From positions 11,369,726 through 11,433,725 of the forward strand of contig NC_063448.1 of the NCBI RefSeq assembly GCF_020379485.1: DNA of 64,000 nucleotides, written 5' to 3'. Below are positions 56,735-64,000 of this stretch, piece by piece. Below the pieces are notes generated by a model. The model was not told where the DNA came from and searched no databases. It saw only the letters and a list, made by a program, of their open reading frames with translations. A program made the position numbers and the translations under genes. Numbering within the stretch: position 1 is the stretch's first letter; the number at the start of each line of letters is the position of its first letter. The DNA comes from Brassica napus (taxonomy: Eukaryota; Streptophyta; Magnoliopsida; Brassicales; Brassicaceae).

Positions 56735-57848
56735 ATGGAGAACAACAACAACAACAACAACAAACAACAAAAACAACAACCAGTGCCTCAGCATATCTGT
56801 TACCCTAAAAGGAATTAACTATCTTCTATGGGCCAGGATGGTGAAGATTGCCCTTGGAGGAAAGGGTTTATGGAGTCATGTATCAACAGAGACAGCTCCA
56901 AAACTAACTACTCAAGGAGAAGATGGAAAGGAGATGGTGGTAGCTGATGAAGACAAGTGGGGACAGGAAGATCTCCTTGTGCTTACAGCGCTCCTTAGCT
57001 CTCTTGAACCAGCTATTATGGAGTCCTATTCATTCTATGAGACTACCAAGCAGCTGTGGGATACACTCTACAAAGTGTATGGAAATGTCTCCAACCTTAC
57101 TAGAGTTTTTGAAGTGAAAAGAGCCATCAATGCTCTCAACCAAGGAGATGGGGAGTTTCAACCTCACTTTGGCAAATTCAGGTCCCTTTGGGCAGAGCTA
57201 GAGCTACTAAGGCCTCACACAACTGATCCTGCTACCCTGTTAACCAGGCGTGAAGAGGACAAAGTGTTTGGGTTGCTGCTCACTCTCAACTCATCTTATG
57301 TGAGCTTGATTAAGCATATTCTAAGGGCTGATAAGCTACCTGATCTTGATGAAGTATGTGCACAAATCCAAAAGGAAGAGCGATCCGTGACCTTGTTTGG
57401 AAACAAAGGGGACCTAAGTATGGCACATCAAGCTGAAGAAGCAGTGGCAAACAAGGCAGCTTACAAGCAGGATGAGAGGAAAGCATTAACCTGTGATCAT
57501 TGCAAGAAGAAGGGCCACATGAAAGACAAGTGCTGGATACTTCATCCCCATCTAAAGCCAAACAAGTTTAGAGAGCCTCATCCTCAGTACCAAGATTCAA
57601 GAGCCAACTTCTCGGCTGAAAGGACAGAACCAACAACTTTGGGAACAAGCAACCTTAGCGTGGGAAGTACTATGGCCTCTACTTCAGGATATGCTACACC
57701 AAGGGCCAATCTGGATGAGACTATCAAGAATTTTGACTTGAATGCTCTCATCAAGGCCTTAAAAGAATCTGGTATATCTAAAACTATTGTTATCTCTTTC
57801 AATGCTTCTCACACTGATGATAGTTTGCTTCTCACACTGATGATAGTT
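56735..57848 (+). pseudogene. copia gag (frameshifted at its start and end)
   Basis: ATG 56735 opens MENNNNNNNKQQ in one frame; the conserved gag sequence (SVTLKGINYLLWARMVKIAL, ESYSFYETTKQLWDTLYKVY) lies in another from about 56790, so an extra base near 56791 breaks the start. The C-terminal part has the CCHC knuckle CDHCKKKGHMKDKC. A 23 bp tandem duplication (57803-57825 and 57826-57848) shifts the frame just before the protease and stops it at TAA 57852-57854. gag forms the virus-like particle of the element. Confidence 0.9.
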
Positions 57849-59476
57849 CTATAAGTAGTTTTAAATCAGCTAAGCCTTTAGTTATAGATTCTGGTGCTTC
57901 ACATCACATGATAAGTGATTTAAAACTGATTAAAAACATAGAACCAGCATCAGGAAATGTGATAATAGCAAATGGAGATAAAATTCCAATAAAAGGCATA
58001 GGTGATCTTAGATTATTTGATAGAGAATCTAAAGCTTTTTATATGCCCACATTTGCTTCAAATTTGTTATCTGTTAAGAAAGTTACCAATGATCTCAATT
58101 GTCAAGTTACATTCAGGCCTAACAGTGTATACTTTCAGGATATTGAATCTAGTAAGTTGCTTGGCAAAGGTGTTACCAAGGGAGACTTGTACTTGCTTGA
58201 GGACACAAGACCAGCGACTGATTTATCCCATGTTTTTCATTCTGTTTCTGAATTCCCTAAAGATGTAATATGGCATGCTAGATTAGGACATCCTCATCCT
58301 CATGCTTTGAACATCCTGTTGCCTAGTATTTCTTTTAAAAGTGACTGTGAGGCTTGTATCTTAGGAAAACATTGTAGAAGTGTGTTTCCTAAATTAAACA
58401 CCATCTATGATCATTGCTTTGATTTAATCCATTCTGATGTGTGGACTGCTCCATGTGCATCTAGAGAACATCATAAGTACTTTGTGACATTTATAGATGA
58501 AAAATCTAAATACACATGGATTACATTGCTACAATCTAAAGATAGGGTGCTAGAAGCTTTTAAAAACTTTCAAAATTATATCACTAACCATTTCAATATG
58601 AAGATTAAAATTCTTAGATCAGATAATGGTGGTGAATATACTAGCACAGCCTTCAAACAACATCTAGCCTCACATGGGATCATTCAACAAACAAGTTGCC
58701 CTTACACACCCCAACAGAATGGTGTAGCTGAGAGAAAGAATAAACATTTGATGGAAGTGGCCAGAAGCATGATGTTCCATGCTAATGTACCTAAAAGGTT
58801 TTGGGGAGATGCTGTAGTTACTGTCACCTACCGTATCAACCGCACGCCCACCAGAGTCCTTCTTGATGCCACTCCTTATGAGGTACTAAACAAAACTAAA
58901 CCATCTATAGATCACTTGCGCGTGTTTGGGTGTGTGTGTTTTGTTTTGATTCCAGGAGAGCTAAGAAACAAGCTAGAAGCTAAAAGCACAAAAGCAATGT
59001 TTATTGGCTATTCTACACATCAGAAAGGGTATAAGTGCTATGTGCCAAACACAAGGAGAGTGCTAGTATCTAGAGATGTTAAGTTCATGGAATCCACAAG
59101 CTACTATGATGAGAAGAGTTGGGGAGACCTCAAAGATCTATCTCAATCTGCCTCAGACAGAGCTAACAACTTAAGAGTTATTATGGAGAAACTTGGGATC
59201 AGTTTAGACAAAGAACCAGACAAAGGCAGAGAAACTTCTACTCCAGCTGTTGAAGAACAAGTGCAAGATGTTGGAGTATCTCATCCTGATCATGAGGGGG
59301 ACAATAGAAATGTTGAGCAGTCTACACAAGATCAACCTGAAGAGAACTCAGTAGCTCATGATCAAGATGAGATGCCATCAGAGGATGAAGTCTACATGAG
59401 ACCACCTCATGGTCTTGAGAACATGGTGAAGCCAAGAAATGTTCTCAGATTAAAGAAGGCAATTTATGGCTTGAAG
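57849..59476 (+). pseudogene. copia protease and integrase, RT start deleted
   Basis: Protease motif VIDSGASHHM, gag pre-integrase and zinc finger (HARLGHPHPHAL, CEACILGKHC), integrase core with DVW (Asp), SDNGGEY (Asp) and PQQNGVAERKNKHLMEVARS (Glu), then a hydrophilic linker. The frame jumps from DEMPSEDEVYM to RPPHGLE, so about the first half of the RT, including the region around the first catalytic Asp, is deleted in frame. It ends at TAA 59477-59479 inside AIYGLK/SPRAW, where a Gln codon is expected. Confidence 0.9.
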
Positions 59477-59479
59477 TAA

Positions 59480-60565
59480 TCTCCAAGAGCTTGGTACCAT
59501 AAGTTGAGCACCACCCTCAATGGAAGAGGCTTTGTAAAGTCAGAAGCTGATCACACCCGCTTCACATTAACTAGTAAGCAAGGTATTGTGGTCATCTTAG
59601 TTTATGTGGATGACATTATCATCACTGGTAGCAACAAGGAAGGTATTCTCTCAACTAAAATATTTCTTAAAAATGCCTTTGATATCAAAGATTTGGGAGA
59701 GTTGAAGTACTTCCTTGGGATTGAGATATGCCGCTCTAAAGAGGGGTTATTCTTATCTCAAAGGAAGTACACACTTGATATTTTAAATGGGGCAGGAAAC
59801 CTTGGGAGTAAAAAGGCCAAGACTCCATTAGAAGAAGGATACAAGGTGCTGAGAGAGGGGGAGTATGAGTCTACACCATTTGGAGATATCAAGAAGTATA
59901 GAAGAATGGTGGGCAAGCTCATCTATCTAACCATCACCAGACCAGATGTGTGCTTTGCTGTGAATCAAGTGAGTCAACACATGGGAGCTCCTAAGGTGCA
60001 TCATTGGAATATGGTGGAGAGGATCTTAAGATACCTAAGAGAGGCGCCTGGCCAAGGAGTATGGATGGCATGTAACAAGAGTACTGAAGTTGTTGGATAT
60101 TGTGATGTTGATTGGGCTGGAGACAGAGTTGATAAGAGATCAACTACAGGCTACTGCACCTTCATTGGAGGAAACATGGTCACATGGAAGAGCAAGAAGC
60201 AGAAGGTGGTGTCCTGCTCAAGTGCTGAGGCAGAGTATGGATCAATGAGGAAGCTCACAAGTGAGCTTATATGGATCAAGGGACTGCTAAGGGACTTGGG
60301 TATTGAGATCAACACACCAATGATTTTGCATTGTGACAACCAGGCAGCAATACACATTGCATCTAACTCAGTCTTTCATGATAGGACAAAACGCATAGAA
60401 GTGGACTGCCACAAGGTGAGACAGGTAGTGGAACAACAAGTAATTCTTCCATGCTACACAAGAAGTGAAGATCAACTAGCTGACATATTCACCAAGGCAG
60501 CTAGCAGCAAGGTTTGTGAGTTCATTCATCCTAAGCTTGGACTCATAGACCTCTCTTGTCACTGA
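59480..60565 (+). pseudogene. copia RT C-terminal half and RNase H
   Basis: Same frame as the preceding entry, separated by the single TAA stop. Contains YVDDIIITG (the YVDD catalytic motif of copia RT), LGELKYFLGIEI, and RNase H with DVDWAGDRVDKRSTTGYC, SSAEAEY (Glu) and HCDNQAAIHI (Asp), ending IDLSCH and TGA 60563-60565. Catalytic motifs of RNase H look complete. Confidence 0.92.
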
Positions 60566-60694
60566 TCCTCTTGCCATGAAGTGTTCTACTCTTTTTCCTT
60601 TGCTTAGTTTTTATCCCAAGTTGTTTTTCTAGGTAAAGGTTTTAATGAGGGAATGTTTCATGGTTTCCAAGCTTGACCAAGTCCCTATGGTCAA

Positions 60695-60707
60695 GCTTGA
60701 GGGGGAG
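60695..60707 (+). other. Polypurine tract
   Basis: TTGAGGGGGAG immediately before the 3' LTR; primes plus-strand DNA synthesis. Confidence 0.9.
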
Positions 60708-61277
60708 TGTTGACATGAAGAGAATAAAGAGCAAGAGTAAAAACATGAAGAACATGATTGATCATGGACATGAGATCATGGATAGGAGATCATGGACAGA
60801 AAATCATGAACAGAAAATCATGGACATGAAATCATGGACAGGAAATCATGGACAGGAAAACTGAAGCAAGGAAATGTGTGAGACTGATTTAAATATCTTG
60901 CCTGAAGTCTTGGACGAATTTAAACAAGTGGAGGCAACTGGATAGAACTGTTGGAGTATGGAAACAAGCAAAAGGCACATGATATGCTAAGGAAAGAAGA
61001 GAGAAGAGAGTTGTCACTATCCGAAAGTGACTTCCTCAAATCTGGTCTTCAATAATTTATTCATCTTCATTTGTTTATTCATTCTCATTGTCTTATTCTC
61101 CTTTGCTAAATCTATTTATGTAATTATTGTAGACACTAAATCAATCTAAGGAAATATACTTCCTCATTACTCTCTCTCATCTCTCTCTCTCTCAGATTCT
61201 TAGAAAACCCCAGCAATACATTCTCTTTGTTCTTGATAAATCATACAAACTATTCTCATAATCCATTCATTTCAACA
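60708..61277 (+). repeat. 3' LTR of the copia element
   Basis: 570 bp, TGTTGACATG...TTTCAACA; see the 5' LTR. Confidence 0.95.
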
Positions 61278-61368
61278 GCCAGCTCCTCCAACGTTCGATA
61301 TGTTCACTAGCTCGAAGTAATCTCTTCCGTTTATTCTAAATCTCACTCCTCCTTTCTTGTAACAACTT

Positions 61369-62151
61369 TTTTTTTTTTTTTTCCATCTGAAAGTATATTA
61401 TTACCAAAGACAAAAAAACTACAAGAGTGGCCACAGAGACAAGTCCAAACTATTATCAAACAAAAGAAAGACCACAAACGGCCCACCATAAACACCCAAG
61501 AACGAGGCCGAAGATTAAGGCCCGAAACAGAACCCCCTCCCAAAAAGACACGTACACAACACGTGTTCAACGACGAAGGATAACGTGTCCGATGCAGAGG
61601 AAACCGTCTCCTGCCTCCACCGACCAGATCTTACGCCGGCGCCCAAACCCATCGGCGCCGTATCAAACACCGTCTTCACCGGTTAACACATCACCGGACC
61701 TAATCAGTAACCACCAGAATTCAACCTAAACGAGGAGCCACGCCAATTCTTTCACCACTTTCACCGTTTCCAGAAACACATCCCACCGTGTCCCACCGGA
61801 GCCAAATCGGGAATACAATTCTCCACCATCTTTTCCGGCCTCAAACTTCTCCATCGATCCAAACAAAGCGATCGATCACCGGATTCCACCGGGAACCAAA
61901 GCCGAATGATTTCGCTTGGAAGATCGCGAAAACATCGGAGTCAAAGCCAGCTACACCGCGTCATAGAGACCACCGTGCACCAGAGTCATTGTCGTGAACC
62001 AGAAAGGAGGAAGAAAACGGGACCACCGCGACTTTCTCTATCTCTCAAGAAATCTTATGAGAGAAGGGAGAGAGAGTCTACCATCCCATGTGCTCAGCTA
62101 CTTCTTCCTTAAAGTCTCCTACACTTCTACTTTCTTGAATGTTTTTGGCTC
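61369..62151 (-). mobile_element. Non-coding polyadenylated retroposon in expansin exon 3
   Basis: Flanked by an 18 bp perfect TSD CCTTTCTTGTAACAACTT (61351-61368 and 62152-62169), which is itself expansin coding sequence (KKVVT/YKKG side of exon 3). On minus the insert runs from GAGCCAAAAACATTC to a 17-18 nt A tail (61369-61382). No frame over 100 aa and no LINE domains. Size, tail and long TSD fit a SINE-like or Sadhu-like non-autonomous retroposon of Brassicaceae; the family is not assigned. Confidence 0.88.
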
Positions 62152-63013
62152 CCTTTCTTGTAACAACTTACCCTGTCAAAACCAAAACCAAAAAAAAAAC
62201 AAGACTTTTAAAAATTCAAAAAGCACCCCAAAACTTTCAATTGTCTTTTTTTTTAATAACTTTCAACTGTCTTATTTTAAAATACATGACTGTTTTTCAA
62301 TATTAAAAGCTTCAAAAGTAGAATGGTTCAATCCTGCTAAACCGACTTTAGCCGATCTAAACCGAAATGAAGCAAATATTAAGGGTATAATTTGTTAACA
62401 TGACAAAATTAGGGGTTTAATTTTCACGTAAAACAACTAAGGTTTAAAATAATTAGATGGAAAGTTAATGGGTCCTTGTTAATCCAACCTTTGGAAAACG
62501 ACGGGAACAATCCCACCTCTGTAAATGCCGATCTTTTCCCAAGCGGGTTGTGCCATGTCGAGATGTTTTAGCGGTGGATTGCACCAACCACCGTTGTTGC
62601 TCGGTAGAGCGAAGTTTGGTGGACAGAAGTTGGTTGCTGTAATAACCACCGAAGCTCCTTTCTTACACCACCGCGAGTCCGCCGCGTAATCACACGTTAT
62701 TTTATAGCATTCTCCGCAAGAAGCTCCGTTGTTGAACAGAGCCGTGCTTAAGGCCGCTGTCATTGTACCATACCCCGCATAGAGATCTCCGTACCCACAA
62801 GCTCCGCCTGAATAAACAAAAATCATCCGTTTTCATCAAGAAACTGATAAACCATATGGAAATATATTTATATGTAGTTTAAATTACCCATTGTTCCAGA
62901 AGCGTCACTCTCTCCATAGAATGTGGCGTGACCATTGGTTAAACCAGAGGGCCTAAACGCATCAACCGCCATAAAAAGAGCTATCAAAACCGCCAATCCA
63001 GCTAGAGACTTTA

Positions 63014-63551
63014 CTAGTTAAACAAAGTCTTCTGTCCCTAACCTTGTTTTTTTAATGGTAAAAGTCTTTAACCTTGTTGGGTCCATATAACTACGTACCA
63101 TCAAAGAGCCCCGGAATCGATTACTGATTTTTGTCATTATTGATAAGTTAACGAAACACACAACAAAGACCTGTAAATTTAAAAGAGAAAACGAGATTGT
63201 TTTACTATAGTAAGAAAATGAAACCTAGTTTGGCAAAGACAGACTAATGCATTATGCATGCCACGCATCAATAATTTAACCCATTGTTTAATGGTCATAC
63301 ACATGTCTTGTCTTCATTTTTTTCTGATATTTAGAGTGTTTATTAATCCCTTATATATTAATTGAGGAACATTTGAAAAGATGTAACCTCAATTTTGTAT
63401 TAATTAAAAGAGGCCCCAATGCATAGGTGGCACTCAATTAGGTAGTCAATTACATTCAATTGAAAAATAAGTAGGTCCACATTCGATTTTTATATGTTGT
63501 TAGATACATAAGTTGGTCAAACTATATGATATAATGATATGATATGATATT
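63014..63551. other. Upstream region of the expansin pseudogene
   Basis: No gene. A repeat TAGTTAAACAAAGTCTT / AAAGTCTTTAACCTTG marks 63005-63075, and AT-rich sequence follows. The former promoter and start codon would lie here. Confidence 0.4.
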
Positions 63552-64000
63552 TTCTTTCCTTAAATAAAACCTACGGAATTACCATAAATGACTAATATAT
63601 ATATGACAATTAATGAGTTTAATAATAAAGATTTGATAACAATGTATATCTCCTCCATCATTTTTTGTTTAATTTTATATTATTAAAATAAATTAAACAA
63701 TCAAATTAGCTATAAAAATAAAATTTAGATTTTTTCGTATATGTTATATTTTGAATTTTTAAAAACGACAATAAATGACTAAAACTATTAAAATTATTAT
63801 GTTAAAAATTAATGATCAATGGTTTAACATTTTTATTATAAGAAGATACACATGATTTTAAAACCATATGAGTAAAAAATATCATTTAATAATAAAATAA
63901 AATAATATATATATATATATATATTAAACACTATATACCATAAGATTACATAAATATTTTAATATTAAAACTTTCAATGAATTTTCAAGAACATTTATAA
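63552..64000 (+). mobile_element. Second copy of the 41476 Helitron family (partial)
   Basis: From TTCCTTAAATAAA onward the sequence follows 41637-42075 in order (GACAATTAATGA, ATAAAGATTTGATAA, TTTTTTCGTATATGTTATATTTTGAAT, TACATAA(A/G)TATTTTAAT). The usual 5' end is not recognisable and the 3' end is beyond the window. Confidence 0.7.

Larger units (their letters stand above)
56053..61277 (+). mobile_element. Ty1/copia LTR retrotransposon inserted in the expansin gene
   Basis: LTRs 56053-56609 and 60708-61277, both TGTTGAC...TTTCAACA; TSD GCCAG (56048-56052, 61278-61282) is perfect. A primer binding site for initiator tRNA-Met follows the 5' LTR and a polypurine tract precedes the 3' LTR. 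Domain order gag, protease, integrase, RT, RNase H identifies copia. By eye the LTRs differ at about 30 of 557 positions (roughly 94-95% identity), so the insertion is not very recent. Coding damage: a frameshift near the gag start, a 23 bp duplication before protease, loss of the RT N-terminal half, and one stop in RT. Confidence 0.95.
55841..63013 (-). pseudogene. EXPA11: Alpha-expansin (EXPA11-like), split by two retroelements and lacking its start codon
   Basis: On minus: exon 1 (to 62888), exon 2 (62489-62807) and exon 3 in three pieces (62152-62172, 61278-61350 and 55841-56052). The protein keeps the signal peptide region (LAGLAVLIALFMAVDAF), the GH45-like domain ([27 protein letters not shown], Cys framework, [20 protein letters not shown] with the HFD-type motif as HLDMAQPAW) and, in exon 3, the CBM63 domain ([20 protein letters not shown], then SIKSVSIKGSKTGWLAM, WSFGQTYSS). 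Expansins loosen cell walls without hydrolysis. Exon 3 is cut by a 783 bp retroposon and by a 5.2 kb copia element. In addition the residue before VKSLAGL is CTA, not ATG, and a TAA is just upstream; two codons are missing in MSR/GANWQSN. The assignment to EXPA11 (At1g20190) rests on sequence and synteny. Confidence 0.9.

Noticed and set aside
57310..57802. Minus-strand frames inside copia gag
   Set aside because: Shadows of the gag frame, which has recognisable motifs.
1..64000. tRNA, rRNA or snRNA genes
   Set aside because: None was recognised by eye; only the tRNA-complementary primer site at 56610 was found. A tRNAscan run would be decisive.

Overview
The window is plant nuclear DNA, almost certainly from a Brassicaceae crop relative (Brassica/Raphanus type). 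The host genes have plant GT-AG introns, and in order they match a block of Arabidopsis chromosome 1: a GDSL lipase of the At1g20120-At1g20135 group, SKP1-like ASK4 (At1g20140), a subtilase remnant like At1g20150, an intact subtilase like SBT5.2 (At1g20160), a UPF0496 gene like At1g20180 and an alpha-expansin like EXPA11 (At1g20190). These assignments come from remembered family sequences; no search was run.

About two thirds of the window is mobile DNA inserted into this block. 1-4803 is the 3' part of a CACTA element (end of TNP2, a GGGTTTC minisatellite, a decayed TNPA-like gene, 3' TIR). 5385-6215 is an imperfect palindrome whose arms are telomere-like repeats. 6915-8983 is the GDSL lipase. 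9553-12533 holds minus-strand Helitron ends and a 5'-truncated LINE. 12658-13551 is a fragment of a receptor-like kinase gene with a dimeric TIR element in its intron. 16042-24926 is a near-complete 8.9 kb MULE with 1.86 kb TIRs, carrying mudrA and, on the opposite strand, a Kaonashi-type gene with a ULP1/C48 peptidase. 24927-27924 contains a captured exon of a YchF-type GTPase and ends in a Helitron 3' hairpin. 30706-35554 is a complete PIF/Harbinger element (TSD TTA) with both genes.

35879-40513 is the best-preserved host segment: SKP1-like gene, subtilase remnant, intact nine-exon subtilase. 41476-51000 is a patchwork of a Helitron with both ends, unrecognised gene fragments, a copia gag/protease fragment with a 3' LTR, and two non-autonomous hAT elements. 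51331-52084 is another end-to-end Helitron, followed by the intact UPF0496 gene (52605-54019) and a polyadenylated retroposon with a 15 bp TSD. 55841-63013 is the expansin gene, with exon 3 cut twice: by a 5.2 kb copia element (TSD GCCAG) and by a 0.8 kb polyadenylated retroposon (18 bp TSD). The window ends inside a second copy of the 41.5 kb Helitron family.

The most unusual structure is the MULE. Its TIRs extend into the mudrA coding region, so the right TIR places a copy of the mudrA promoter and N-terminus in front of the 5'-truncated peptidase gene, and each TIR arm is itself a foldback. The transposase genes of several families carry stops that C-to-T or G-to-A changes would explain.
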